A stretch of 64,000 bases of DNA from contig NZ_CP126981.1 of the NCBI RefSeq assembly GCF_030252325.1, positions 2,914,001 through 2,978,000 on the forward strand, given 5' to 3'. This document shows, piece after piece, positions 1-8,637 of this stretch. Made by a program: the position numbers and the translations under genes. The DNA comes from Candidatus Mycobacterium wuenschmannii (GTDB taxonomy: Bacteria > Actinomycetota > Actinomycetes > Mycobacteriales > Mycobacteriaceae). The notes below the pieces were generated by a model. The model was not told where the DNA came from, made no database searches, and was given only the letters and a program-made list of their open reading frames with translations. Within the stretch, counting starts at the first letter, position 1. Each line of letters starts with the position of its first letter.

Positions 1-1895
1 TCGATCATGTCCTGCAGCGGCGGCTGCGACGAGCCGGACTTGAACGTCTCACGCAGGCCCGGCCACAGGTTGGTCCGCTTGCCGTCGACGTACTCGTAGA
101 AGCCGGCGCCGGACAGCCGGGACGGACGACCGAGCTCGATCATCTTCTCCACCACGGCTTCTGCCGGGTGCGGCTCGTACGTGCCACCGGCATCCTCGAT
201 GCCCTTACGCGAAGCGGTCGCGATCTTGTGCATCAGCTCGAGGTTGAGCTCGTCGGAGAGCTGCAGCGGCGGCGCCGGGTAGCCGGCCTGCGAACCGGCC
301 TGCTCGATGCTGTAGGGCTCCACGCCCTCGCCGAGCATCGCCAGCGCCTCGTTGACGAAGGTGCCGATGACGCGGGAGGTGAAAAAGCCGCGGCTGTCGT
401 TGACCACGATCGGGGTCTTGCCGATGGCCAGGGTGTAATCGAACACCCGGGCCAGCGCCTCGTCGGAAGTCTTTTCGCCCCTGATGATTTCGACCAGTGG
501 CATCTTGTCGACCGGCGAGAAGAAGTGGATTCCGACGAAGTCCTCCTGGCGCTTCACGCCGGTCGCCAGACCGGTGATCGGCAGCGTCGAGGTGTTGGAC
601 CCGAGCAGCGCGTTGGGCTCGACGATGTCCTCGATCTCCTGGAATACCTTGTGCTTGAGGTCCTGGTTCTCGAAGACGGCCTCGACCACGAAGTCGACAC
701 CCTTGAGTGCCTCGGGGTCGGCGGCCGGGGTGATGCGGGCCAGCAACGCCTTAGACTTCTCCTCGGTGGTCTTGCCCCGCTCGAGCGCCTTGGCCTCGAG
801 CTTTTCCGAGTAACCCTTGCCCTTCTCCGCGGCCTCGATGCTGACGTCCTTCAGCACGACCTCGTAACCGGCCTTGGCCGACACGTAGGCGATTCCGGCG
901 CCCATCATGCCCGCGCCCAGCACACCGATCTTGTGGATCTTGACCTTTTCGATGCCGTCGGGGCGGGACCCGCCGCCGTTGATGGTCTGCAGGTCCATGA
1001 AGAACGCCTGGATCATGTTCTTGGCAACCTGACCGGTGACCAGCGACGTGAAGTAGCGGCTCTCGATCCGGCTGGCGGTGTCGAAGTCGACCTGCGCGCC
1101 CTCGACGGCCGCGGCCAGGATCGCCCGCGGCGCAGGCATGTTCGCGCCCTTGAGCTGCGAACGCAGCAGCGAAGGGAACGACGGCAGGATCGCCGCCAGC
1201 GCCGGCGACGACGGAGTGCCGCCCGGAATCTTGTGACCCTTGACGTCCCACGGCTGCGTGTGCGACTCGGGGTTCGCCTTGATCCACGCCTTGGCTTTGG
1301 GAACCAGTTCGTCGACGCTGCCGACCAACTCGTCGACCAGGCCGGCCTCCTTGGCCTTGGTCGGGTTAAACCGGGTGCCCTGGCTCAACACGTTCATGAA
1401 CGCGTTCTGGATGCCGAACATGCGAACGGTGCGGGTGACACCGCCACCGCCGGGCAGCAGGCCCAGCGTCACCTCGGGCAGACCGACGACCAGACCCTTG
1501 ACGTCTGCGGCGATGCGGTGGTGACACGCCAGCGCGATCTCCAGACCACCGCCGAGCGCGGCGCCGTTGATGGCGGCCACCACCGGCTTGCCCAGGGTCT
1601 CCAGCGCACGCAGGTCACGCTTGACGTTCTCGACGGTGTCGAACGCCTCGCCGGCGTCCTCCGGGCCGAGCTTGATCATGCCCTTGAGGTCACCACCGGC
1701 GAAGAAGGTCTTCTTTGCGCTGGCGATCACCACTCCGGTAATCGAATCCTTCTCCGCGACAAGCTTTTCCACCGCGTTATGCATCGACTCGGCGTAGTGC
1801 TCGTTCATCACGTTGGCCGACCCGGTGGGATCGTCCAGCGTCAGCGTGACGATGCCGTCGGCATCCTTGTCCCAGTGAATAGTGTTCTCTGCCAT
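1..1895 (-). CDS. fadB: 3-hydroxyacyl-CoA dehydrogenase / enoyl-CoA hydratase FadB, C-terminus beyond window
   Basis: This is the large subunit of a fatty-acid beta-oxidation complex; it hydrates enoyl-CoA and oxidises the 3-hydroxyacyl-CoA with NAD. The ATG is at 1895 and about 631 codons are visible before the window edge. The N-terminal third is a crotonase domain with the oxyanion-hole segments FFAGGDLKGM and NGAALGGGLE. The middle has the NAD-binding motif GAGMMGAGIA, followed by the HAD signature region IGIHFFSPVDKMPLVE (seen as VGIHFFSPVDKMPLVE). It begins 11 bp after the fadA stop, so the two are an operon, as in M. tuberculosis Rv0859-Rv0860. The missing part should be under 100 residues of the C-terminal HAD repeat. 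Family assignment is secure; the symbol comes from synteny. Confidence 0.93.
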   Translation of the reverse strand, partial: MAENTIHWDKDADGIVTLTLDDPTGSANVMNEHYAESMHNAVEKLVAEKDSITGVVIASAKKTFFAGGDLKGMIKLGPEDAGEAFDTVENVKRDLRALETLGKPVVAAINGAALGGGLEIALACHHRIAADVKGLVVGLPEVTLGLLPGGGGVTRTVRMFGIQNAFMNVLSQGTRFNPTKAKEAGLVDELVGSVDELVPKAKAWIKANPESHTQPWDVKGHKIPGGTPSSPALAAILPSFPSLLRSQLKGANMPAPRAILAAAVEGAQVDFDTASRIESRYFTSLVTGQVAKNMIQAFFMDLQTINGGGSRPDGIEKVKIHKIGVLGAGMMGAGIAYVSAKAGYEVVLKDVSIEAAEKGKGYSEKLEAKALERGKTTEEKSKALLARITPAADPEALKGVDFVVEAVFENQDLKHKVFQEIEDIVEPNALLGSNTSTLPITGLATGVKRQEDFVGIHFFSPVDKMPLVEIIRGEKTSDEALARVFDYTLAIGKTPIVVNDSRGFFTSRVIGTFVNEALAMLGEGVEPYSIEQAGSQAGYPAPPLQLSDELNLELMHKIATASRKGIEDAGGTYEPHPAEAVVEKMIELGRPSRLSGAGFYEYVDGKRTNLWPGLRETFKSGSSQPPLQDMI

Positions 1896-1906
1896 TGCCT
1901 TAACCC

Positions 1907-3118
1907 CTAAACCCGCTCGATGATGGTCGCGACGCCCATGCCACCGCCGACGCACAGTGTGATCACCGCACGACGCGCGTTGCGGCGCTCGAGCTCGTCC
2001 ACCATGGTTCCGGTGATCATCGCGCCGGTGGCGCCAAGTGGGTGGCCCATTGCGATGGCGCCACCGTTGACGTTCAGCTTCTCGTCCGGGATGTGCAGGT
2101 CCTTCTGGAACTTCAGGACCACCGAGGCGAATGCCTCATTGAGTTCGAACAGGTCGATGTCGTCCACGGTCAGACCGGCGCGGTCCAGCGCCTTCTGGGT
2201 GGCCGGCGTCGGGCCGGTCAGCATGATCGTCGGGTCGGCGCCGGTGGTGGCGGTCGCGACGATGCGCGCCCGCGGGGTCAAGCCCTGTGACTTGCCGGCG
2301 GCCTCGGAGCCGACGAGCACCAGCGCGGCACCGTCGACGATGCCGGAGCTGTTGCCGCCGGTGTGCACGTGGTTGATCTTCTCGACCCAGTGGTAGCGCT
2401 GGCGGGCGACGTCGTCGAAGCCGGTCATCGCGGCCAACCCCTCGAAGGCGGGCTTGAGCTTGCCCAGGCCCTCGGCGGTGGTGTCGGGACGCATGTGCTC
2501 GTCGTGGTCGAGGATCGTCAAGCCGTTCTGATCCCGAACCGGGACGACGGATTTGGCGAAGTAACCGCCCGACCAGGCTTCTGCCGCCTTCGCCTGCGAG
2601 CGCAACGCGTAGGCGTCCACGTCGTCGCGGGTGAAGCCTTCGATCGTGGCGATCAGGTCGGCGCTGATGCCCTGCGGGACGATGTAGGCGTCGTAGCTGG
2701 TGACCGGGTCGGCCATCATCGCGCCACCGTCGGAGCCCATCGGCACGCGGCTCATCGACTCGACACCGCCGGCCAGCACCAGGTCGTCCCAACCGGAGCG
2801 CACCTTCTGCGCGGCGGTGTTCACTGCTTCCAGACCGGAGGCGCAGAACCGGTTGAGCTGGACGCCACCGACCGTGTCGGGCATACCTGCCGCGAGCACC
2901 ACCGTGCGGGCGATGTCGCCGCCCTGGTCGCCCACCGGGGACACCACGCCCAGCACGATGTCGCTGATCAGGCTCTCGTCGAGATCGGGGTGGCGCCGAC
3001 GCAGTTCGCCGACCAGACCAGTCACCAGGTCGAGCGGCTTGACCTCGGTCAGCGATCCATTCTTCTGCTTCCCGCGCGGCGTGCGGATGGCCTCGTAGAT
3101 GAAGGCTTCTTCGGACAT
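1907..3118 (-). CDS. fadA: acetyl-CoA acyltransferase (thiolase) FadA
   Basis: A 403-residue degradative thiolase that cleaves 3-ketoacyl-CoA in the last step of beta-oxidation and partners FadB. The nucleophilic cysteine lies in [14 protein letters not shown] near residue 90. The C-terminal motifs [16 protein letters not shown] and CVGGGMG supply the catalytic histidine and second cysteine. The length is normal for the family. The ATG at 3118 is preceded by an AGAGGA ribosome-binding site. It is first in the fadA-fadB operon, with its stop 11 bp before fadB. A perfect 19-bp palindrome lies 29 bp upstream of the start and probably controls the operon. Confidence 0.95.
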   Translation of the reverse strand: MSEEAFIYEAIRTPRGKQKNGSLTEVKPLDLVTGLVGELRRRHPDLDESLISDIVLGVVSPVGDQGGDIARTVVLAAGMPDTVGGVQLNRFCASGLEAVNTAAQKVRSGWDDLVLAGGVESMSRVPMGSDGGAMMADPVTSYDAYIVPQGISADLIATIEGFTRDDVDAYALRSQAKAAEAWSGGYFAKSVVPVRDQNGLTILDHDEHMRPDTTAEGLGKLKPAFEGLAAMTGFDDVARQRYHWVEKINHVHTGGNSSGIVDGAALVLVGSEAAGKSQGLTPRARIVATATTGADPTIMLTGPTPATQKALDRAGLTVDDIDLFELNEAFASVVLKFQKDLHIPDEKLNVNGGAIAMGHPLGATGAMITGTMVDELERRNARRAVITLCVGGGMGVATIIERV

Positions 3119-3146
3119 GACTGATTCCTCTTCACGATTGATTTTT

Positions 3147-3165
3147 CGATCCGTGCGACGGATCG
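3147..3165. promoter_or_regulatory. 19-bp perfect palindrome in the fadA promoter region
   Basis: CGATCCGT-GCG-ACGGATCG has two exact 8-bp arms around a 3-bp centre. It lies 29-47 bp upstream of the fadA ATG. An A-run follows the hairpin on the transcribed strand rather than a T-run, so it is not a terminator. The size and symmetry suit a TetR-family or other dimeric repressor. The regulator is unknown. Confidence 0.5.
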
Positions 3166-3214
3166 GCCGAGGGCGACGCTAGTCCTCTGGACGCCACCCT
3201 AACAAAAGGCCCGG

Positions 3215-3230
3215 CCAACCTGTTGGTTGG
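3215..3230. promoter_or_regulatory. inverted repeat CCAACC-N4-GGTTGG between fadA and dapC
   Basis: Six-base arms are separated by TGTT, about 83 bp upstream of the dapC start and about 97 bp upstream of fadA. The arms echo the CAACCAACC arms of the large operator at 59981-60014. It could be an operator for either divergent gene, but it is short enough to arise by chance. Confidence 0.25.
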
Positions 3231-3312
3231 GAGGTTCGCGGCTAGGCATATGGTCGGGCTCCTCACCGGGCCGCATGCGGCCCGCATCGTCGCTCTCCTA
3301 GGCTCGACAGCC

Positions 3313-4482
3313 ATGACGGTGCAGGGACTCCAGCCGTACGCAACCACGGTGTTCGCCGAGATGTCCGCACTGGCGGCGCGCGTCGGCGCAGTCAACCTCG
3401 GCCAGGGTTTCCCCGACGAGGACGGGCCGCCGGCCATGCTCGCGCTCGCCCGGGACGCCATCGCCGACGGCATCAACCAGTACCCGCCGGGGATCGGCAT
3501 CCCCGCACTGCGGGAGGCAGTCGCCGCGCAGCGCAAGCGTAAGTACGGCATCGACTACGACCCCGCGACCGAGGTGCTGATCACCGTCGGCGCCACCGAG
3601 GCGATCGCCGCCGCGGTGTTCGGACTGGTCGAACCCGGCTCCGAGGTGATCCTGATCCAGCCGTTCTACGACTCCTACTCCCCGGTGGTGGCGATGGCCG
3701 GCACCAAACGGGTCGTCGTGCCGATGGTGCCGGACGGGCGTCGTTTCGCACTCGACACCGACGCCCTACGCCACGCGGTGACGCCGCGGACCCGGGCGCT
3801 GATACTCAACTCCCCGCACAACCCCACCGGGACCGTGCTGAGCGCCGACGAATTGTCCGCGATCGCCGAGATCGCCGTCGCCGCCGACCTACTGGTCATC
3901 ACCGACGAGGTCTACGAGCATCTCGTCTTTGACGGGCACCGGCACCTCCCCCTGGCCGGGTTGGACGGGATGGCCAAGCGCACAATCACCATCTCCAGCG
4001 CGGCGAAGATGTTCAACTGCACCGGCTGGAAGATCGGCTGGGCCTGCGGGCCGACCGAACTCATCCAGGGCGTGCGGGCCGCCAAGCAGTACCTGACCTA
4101 TGTCGGCGGCGCCCCCTTCCAGCCGGCGGTGGCCGAAGCCCTCGATACCCAGGACGCCTGGGTGGACGAGCTTCGAAACTCGTTGCAGCACAGACGCGAT
4201 CGCCTCAGCCGCGGACTGACGGAGATCGGCTTCGATGTGCTCGACAGCGCCGGCACCTACTTCCTCTGCGCCGATCCGCGCCCGCTCGGCTACGACGACA
4301 GCACCGCGTTCTGCGCGGCGCTACCCGAACAGGTCGGCGTGGCCGCAATACCGATGACGGCGTTCTGCGATCCCGGCGCCGACGACCGGGCTTCGTGGAA
4401 TCACCTGGTGCGCTTCACGTTCTGCAAACGTGACGACACCCTGGACGAGGCCATCAGCCGACTGCGGCAGCTACGCGGTTAG
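3313..4482 (+). CDS. dapC: N-succinyldiaminopimelate aminotransferase DapC-like, PLP class I aminotransferase
   Basis: A 389-residue fold-type I aminotransferase. In M. tuberculosis the orthologue beside fadA (Rv0858c) is annotated DapC, which makes N-succinyl-LL-diaminopimelate for lysine and peptidoglycan. Seen here are LGQGFPDEDGPP near the N-terminus, NSPHNPTGTV, the PLP lysine in ISSAAKMFNCTGWK, and the substrate-binding arginine in HLVRFTFCK. An open frame runs 30 codons further upstream, but MTVQGLQPYATTVFAEM is the usual family N-terminus, so ATG 3313 is chosen. The last 12 bp overlap the end of the convergent SRPBCC gene. Kynurenine-aminotransferase-like activity is an alternative that sequence cannot exclude. 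Confidence 0.85.
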   Translation: MTVQGLQPYATTVFAEMSALAARVGAVNLGQGFPDEDGPPAMLALARDAIADGINQYPPGIGIPALREAVAAQRKRKYGIDYDPATEVLITVGATEAIAAAVFGLVEPGSEVILIQPFYDSYSPVVAMAGTKRVVVPMVPDGRRFALDTDALRHAVTPRTRALILNSPHNPTGTVLSADELSAIAEIAVAADLLVITDEVYEHLVFDGHRHLPLAGLDGMAKRTITISSAAKMFNCTGWKIGWACGPTELIQGVRAAKQYLTYVGGAPFQPAVAEALDTQDAWVDELRNSLQHRRDRLSRGLTEIGFDVLDSAGTYFLCADPRPLGYDDSTAFCAALPEQVGVAAIPMTAFCDPGADDRASWNHLVRFTFCKRDDTLDEAISRLRQLRG

Positions 4483-4929
4483 GCCCTTCGCGGCGACGAT
4501 CGCCGTCACTTTGCGGCGCAGACCCTCGGTCGCGGCATAGAGGATCTTCTTGCGCGCCCGGTTGACGAGGAACTCGGGAATGGGAGTCGACGGCTCGAGG
4601 GTGATCTCGAAGCGCACCCGCGTCCGGTCCTCGGTCTCGCGCTGCATCGTGTACTCGACGTGCTGCGCGTGCTGCTGCATGGTTTTCCGGGCGTCCCACA
4701 CCACCCAGTCCGGGCCCCAGTGGTATTCGAGCACCTCGTTGTCGACGATGCCGGAGACGCGGATGCCGACCTTCACGTGATGCGGCCGGCCATCGGGGTA
4801 GCGATCGATGACCTCTGCCCGCTTGTGCACCGACGACCAGGTCGGCACCGAGCCAATGTCGGCCAGCACCCCCAGGATCACCTCCGGCGGCGCATCGATG
4901 ACAACCTCTCGCGATGCTTGTACGGCCAC
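4471..4929 (-). CDS. SRPBCC (START-like) family protein, paralogue 1
   Basis: A 152-residue protein of the polyketide-cyclase/START-like superfamily, a helix-grip fold that binds hydrophobic ligands. It runs from SREVVIDAPPEVILGVLADI through WSSVHKRAEVI to a C-terminal helix. The start is the GTG at 4929; the upstream extension is unlike the family. It corresponds to the Rv0857/Rv0856 type by position. Related copies lie at 6545-7000 and 8126-8569; copy 2 is closest, sharing DGRPHHVK, EYHWGP and EDRTRVRF. The 3' end overlaps dapC by 12 bp. No catalytic function can be assigned; lipid or polyketide-like ligand binding is inferred from the fold. Confidence 0.85.
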   Translation of the reverse strand: MAVQASREVVIDAPPEVILGVLADIGSVPTWSSVHKRAEVIDRYPDGRPHHVKVGIRVSGIVDNEVLEYHWGPDWVVWDARKTMQQHAQHVEYTMQRETEDRTRVRFEITLEPSTPIPEFLVNRARKKILYAATEGLRRKVTAIVAAKGLTA

Positions 4930-4978
4930 TACGAGCAAACTAGCAACGCAACCTGCGGCGCGGCCTACTGTTGGCGAA

Positions 4979-6412
4979 ATGCAGCAACTGAGTTGGACCG
5001 ACGACATGTTGCTGCGGGCCGAGCGGCCGGCGACACCGCAACAGATCCAGCTGCTGCTGATCTACGACCCGTCGACCGCCCCGGGCGGCAAGGTCACCTT
5101 CAAAGGAATTCTCGAAGAACTCGACGCGCGCCTGCACCTCGCGGAGATCTTCCGTCGCCGCATCACCGAGACACCGGTCGGCCTCGATCGGGCGTACTGG
5201 GTGGACGACCCGAACTTCGACCTCGAGTACCACGTTCGGCACATCGGTCTGCCGCAGCCAGGCGACTGGCGACAGCTGTGCATCCAGGTCGCGCGACTGA
5301 TGGGCCGGCAGATCGACCTGCGCCGGCCGCCCTGGGAGATCACCGTCATCGAGGGACTGAACGCCGTTCCGGGAGTGCCGAAAGGCTCGTTCGCGATGGC
5401 GCTGAAACTCCACCACTGCGCGGTCGACGGCATGGCGAGCGTGCAGATGATCGCGGCGTTGCACAACCTCGCCGCGGACAGCCCACGGCCCGCGCCGCCC
5501 GACCATCCGTGGCAGCCCGCGGAACTGCCCTCGACCGCAAACCTGTTGTCGCGCACGGCTATCAAGGCGATGACCTACCCGGTGCGGGCGAGCGCGGTGT
5601 TCGCCACACATGCACCCAAGGCGGTACTCGGACTGGCCGGCCTGCCCATCAAGCTGGTCAACAGCGTGTCCAAGATGACCGAGCTCAGCGCGCCTTCGCT
5701 GCCGCCGAAGACCCGGTTCAACCAAACCGTCTCGCCCCACCGGGTTTTCGAGGCCCGCTTCCACTCACTCGACGACTTCAAGCGGATCAAGGCGCGGGTG
5801 CCCGGCGCGACCGTCAACGACGTCGCGCTCGCCTACGTGGGCGGCGCGCTGCGGTGTTACCTGGACGGGCACGGCGAGCTTCCCGACGAATCACTGGTGG
5901 CGGCCTGCCCGATGACACTGCGGCAGGCCGACGACACGACCAGCCAGGGCAACGCGCTGTTCGGCCGGTTGCAGTCACTCGGCACCGACATCGCCGACCC
6001 GCTGGTGCGGCTCGCCACGATCACCGAGTCGACATCGGGCAGCCGGAACGGCCCGGACCGCTCGTCTCACAGCCAGCTGATCGACGTCATCGGGACGGTG
6101 CCGACCGCACTGCTGGGCATCGCAGCCAAGGCCGCCAGCGTGCTGCCGTTCTCCGGCCCGAATGTCGCCAACACGACCGTCACCAACGTCCCGGGCCCGC
6201 CCGTGCCGCTGTATTTCTGTGGGGCGCAACTACTACGGGCTGCCGGCCTCGGGCCGCTGATCGGCGGGATGAACCTCATCCATGTCGTCGCCAGCTACAA
6301 CGGCACGTTGTCGATCAGCGCCACCGCCGACCGCGACTCGCTGCCCGACCCCGGCAACTACGCCGAGTGCATGCAGCACGCCTTCGATGAGTTGCTCTCC
6401 ATCGCGCAGTGA
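4979..6412 (+). CDS. wax ester synthase / diacylglycerol acyltransferase (WS/DGAT)
   Basis: A 477-residue acyl-CoA:alcohol or acyl-CoA:diacylglycerol acyltransferase that makes wax esters or triacylglycerol at the membrane or lipid-body surface. The catalytic HHxxxDG motif is present as LHHCAVDGM, about 140 residues in. The C-terminal half has the family segment NVPGPPVPLYFCGA. ATG 4979 gives the standard MQQLSWTDDMLLRAE start; the longer open frame is not needed. It is divergent from the SRPBCC gene at 4929, with only 49 bp between the starts. Its stop is 2 bp from the 3' end of the convergent tRNA-Cys. Mycobacteria have many paralogues, so I assign no tgs number. Confidence 0.92.
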   Translation: MQQLSWTDDMLLRAERPATPQQIQLLLIYDPSTAPGGKVTFKGILEELDARLHLAEIFRRRITETPVGLDRAYWVDDPNFDLEYHVRHIGLPQPGDWRQLCIQVARLMGRQIDLRRPPWEITVIEGLNAVPGVPKGSFAMALKLHHCAVDGMASVQMIAALHNLAADSPRPAPPDHPWQPAELPSTANLLSRTAIKAMTYPVRASAVFATHAPKAVLGLAGLPIKLVNSVSKMTELSAPSLPPKTRFNQTVSPHRVFEARFHSLDDFKRIKARVPGATVNDVALAYVGGALRCYLDGHGELPDESLVAACPMTLRQADDTTSQGNALFGRLQSLGTDIADPLVRLATITESTSGSRNGPDRSSHSQLIDVIGTVPTALLGIAAKAASVLPFSGPNVANTTVTNVPGPPVPLYFCGAQLLRAAGLGPLIGGMNLIHVVASYNGTLSISATADRDSLPDPGNYAECMQHAFDELLSIAQ

Positions 6413-6413
6413 G

Positions 6414-6484
6414 AGCGAGTGACGGGATTCGAACCCGTGTGTACGGCTTTGCAGGCCGCTGCCTAGCCGCTCAGCCACACCCGC
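6414..6484 (-). tRNA. tRNA-Cys (anticodon GCA)
   Basis: A 71-nt cloverleaf read on the minus strand. The acceptor stem GCGGGTG pairs with CACTCGC, including one G-U pair. The anticodon loop CTGCAAA carries GCA. The T arm is ACGGG-TTCGAAT-CCCGT. The discriminator base is T(U73), the expected identity element for tRNA-Cys. The CCA end is not encoded. Confidence 0.96.
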
Positions 6485-6544
6485 ATGAGGGACTACCGTG
6501 CCAGCAGCGCCGCCGGCGGGCCACGGTTTGACTCGGCGGGATCG

Positions 6545-7000
6545 CTATTGCGAGCGTTCCGATTCGACGACGGCCATCACCTGGTCGCGCAGGCCCTTGG
6601 TCGCCGCGTCGAGCACGATCTCGCTCGCCCGCCGAACCACGAAGGCGGGTACCGGTCCGGCGGGTTCGACGGTGATGTCGAAACGCACCCGCGTCCGGTC
6701 TTCCCCGACGGGATGGAGGTTGTACTCGACGTGTTGGCCGCGCTGCTGAAAAGTGTCGCTCGCGTCCCACACCACCCAGTTCGGACCCCAGTGGTATTCC
6801 AGGATCTCGTTGTCGACGAGCCCGAAGATCTTGATGGTGGCCTTGACGTGATGTGGCCGCCCGTCGGAATACCAGTCGATCACCTGAATCCGCTTGTGCA
6901 CCGGCGACCATGAGGACAACGACCCGACGTCAGCCAACGCCTCCAGGATCACCCCCGGCGGCGCGTCGATGACGATCTCTCGCGATGCTCGTACGGCCAC
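6545..7000 (-). CDS. SRPBCC (START-like) family protein, paralogue 2
   Basis: A 151-residue START-like protein very similar to the one at 4471-4929 and more distantly to 8126-8569. Family segments include SREIVIDAPPGVILEALADV, WSPVHKRIQVIDWY, EYHWGPNWVVWD and EDRTRVRFDI. The GTG at 7000 is the start, at the same place relative to the domain as in paralogue 1. It follows far by 40 bp on the same strand, so it may be the last gene of a three-gene unit SRPBCC-far-SRPBCC. The repeated association of these small proteins with a racemase suggests CoA-ester or lipid binding, which is inference. Confidence 0.85.
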   Translation of the reverse strand: MAVRASREIVIDAPPGVILEALADVGSLSSWSPVHKRIQVIDWYSDGRPHHVKATIKIFGLVDNEILEYHWGPNWVVWDASDTFQQRGQHVEYNLHPVGEDRTRVRFDITVEPAGPVPAFVVRRASEIVLDAATKGLRDQVMAVVESERSQ

Positions 7001-7040
7001 TAACGACCAAGCTAGCAATTTCGCAGCGGAATTGGGCCGA

Positions 7041-8120
7041 TTACCAGTCGATTTCGTCGAGCGGAGTGGTCGATTGCGGAATCGGACCGACCTGCGCGGG
7101 AGGTGTCCGGGAGAACCGCGGCGCGGGTGCGGCCTGATCGGCACCGTGTGCGTTCACCAGCGTCGCGCGCGCATTCAGGTGCGGGTCGGCGGCGGCTTCG
7201 CTCCACGTCAGCACCGGGGTGACGCAAGCATCGGTGCCGTCGAAGATCGTCGACCACTCGTCGCGGGTCTTGGCGGCGAACCGCTCCGTGAAGACGTCGA
7301 ACATCGTTGGGAATTCCCCGATTTCGAACTGACCCGGCACATCGTCGGCCGAGAGTCCCAGGCCGGCCAACAGCGCGGCGAAGAACTGCGGCTCGATCGC
7401 GCCGACCGCCATGTATCCGCCATCGGAGGTTTCGTAGCAGCGATAGAACGGGGCGCCGCCGTCGAGCAGAAACGACTCACGTTCGTCGCGCATCGCGCCG
7501 GTCGACTTCATCGTCCACATCATCTGCGCCAGCACGCTGACGCCGTCGACCATCGCCGCGTCGATTACCTGCCCCTTGTCGGACCGCTCCCGCTCGTAGA
7601 GCGCGGAGACGATGCCGAGCAGCACGAACATCGAGCCGCCGCCGAAGTCGGCCACCAGATTCAGCGGCGGCATCGGCGGCCGGTCGCGGTAGCCGAGCGC
7701 CGACAGCGCGCCGGTCTGCGACAGGTAGTTGATGTCGTGTCCGGCGGTGCTGGCCCGCGGCCCGTCCTGGCCCCAGCCGGTGATGCGCGCGAAGATCAGC
7801 CGCGGGTTGACCGCCGCGCAATCGTCCGGGCCGATACCGAGACGCTCGCAGGTGCCCGGCCGGAAGCAGTCCAGCAGCACGTCGGCCTTGGCCGCGAGAT
7901 CCAGCAATTTCTGCGGGTCGGCCTTGACGTCGAGGTCCACGATCCGCTTGCCGCGGTGCAACAGGTCGACATTCTCGGCGGGCAGGACCAGCCCGCCGGG
8001 GCGGCGCACCCGCACCACGTCGGCGCCCAGATCCGCGAGCACCATCGCCGCGTGTGGGCCCGGTCCGATGCCGCCGAGTTCGATCACTCGTACCCCATCG
8101 AGGGGTCCACGGGTGGTCAC
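7041..8120 (-). CDS. far: fatty-acid-CoA racemase / alpha-methylacyl-CoA racemase (family III CoA transferase fold)
   Basis: A 359-residue member of the CaiB/BaiF family in the alpha-methylacyl-CoA racemase branch. It epimerises 2-methylacyl-CoA thioesters so that stereospecific beta-oxidation can proceed. The N-terminus VTTRGPLDGVRVIELGGIGP, the segment GADVVRVRRPGG and the repeated ATAGHDINYLSQTGALS-type segment (STAGHDINYLSQTGALS) are typical. The GTG at 8120 is chosen because a stop lies just upstream in frame. Length and position match M. tuberculosis far (Rv0855). It starts 5 bp after the stop of the SRPBCC gene at 8126, so the two are co-transcribed. Confidence 0.9.
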   Translation of the reverse strand: MTTRGPLDGVRVIELGGIGPGPHAAMVLADLGADVVRVRRPGGLVLPAENVDLLHRGKRIVDLDVKADPQKLLDLAAKADVLLDCFRPGTCERLGIGPDDCAAVNPRLIFARITGWGQDGPRASTAGHDINYLSQTGALSALGYRDRPPMPPLNLVADFGGGSMFVLLGIVSALYERERSDKGQVIDAAMVDGVSVLAQMMWTMKSTGAMRDERESFLLDGGAPFYRCYETSDGGYMAVGAIEPQFFAALLAGLGLSADDVPGQFEIGEFPTMFDVFTERFAAKTRDEWSTIFDGTDACVTPVLTWSEAAADPHLNARATLVNAHGADQAAPAPRFSRTPPAQVGPIPQSTTPLDEIDW

Positions 8121-8125
8121 GGTCG

Positions 8126-8569
8126 CTACTGTCCCTTCTTCACCTTCAGCACCTGGTCGCGCAACCCTTTGGTACCGGTGTCGACGGTTCCTTTGATGGC
8201 CCGCTTGATGACAAAGCCGGGCAACGGGACAACGGGATCGACACTGATCTCGAAGACGACCTTGGTCTTGTCGCCGTTCGGGGTCAACGTGTACGACGCG
8301 TCCTGCGAGCGTTGCTGGCCGGAGCTGACCAGCGTCCAGCTGACCTTGTCTTCGGCCCACGTGTAGGCAACCACCTGTTCGTCGGTGATGCCTGCGGCCT
8401 TCACCTTCATCTTCACCTTCAGCGGCCGCCCGTTCTTGTCCTTCTCCAGAACCTCGGCGCTCTGATGCGGCGGCGACCAGCTGGTGACCGAGTCCATGTC
8501 GCCGATCACGTCGAGGATCTCCTCGGGAGACGCCTCGATCACGATTTCGCGGGTTTCTTTGATTGCCAT
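8126..8569 (-). CDS. SRPBCC (START-like) family protein, paralogue 3
   Basis: A 147-residue START-like protein, same length as I recall for Rv0854. It begins MAIKETREIVIEASPEEIL and keeps the tryptophan segment SVTSWSPPHQSAEV of the other two copies, but is more diverged in the middle. It is lysine-rich. ATG 8569 is unambiguous. Its stop is 5 bp upstream of the far start, which indicates one transcript. It is divergent from kdc, with 68 bp between starts. The ligand is unknown. Confidence 0.87.
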   Translation of the reverse strand: MAIKETREIVIEASPEEILDVIGDMDSVTSWSPPHQSAEVLEKDKNGRPLKVKMKVKAAGITDEQVVAYTWAEDKVSWTLVSSGQQRSQDASYTLTPNGDKTKVVFEISVDPVVPLPGFVIKRAIKGTVDTGTKGLRDQVLKVKKGQ

Positions 8570-8637
8570 GAGCGGACGATAGCGAGACGGCGCCGCGCTG
8601 AGGGCGATTTCGCACGCAGACGCGTAGCGTCGATGCG

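Noticed and set aside
168..1910. Long plus-strand open frame opposite fadB
   Set aside because: It is antisense to a clear FadB with all family motifs; its arginine- and histidine-rich translation is typical of a shadow frame in GC-rich DNA.
3147..3165. Palindrome as a Rho-independent terminator
   Set aside because: The run of T lies on the wrong side of the hairpin for either gene and the site is upstream of fadA, not downstream.
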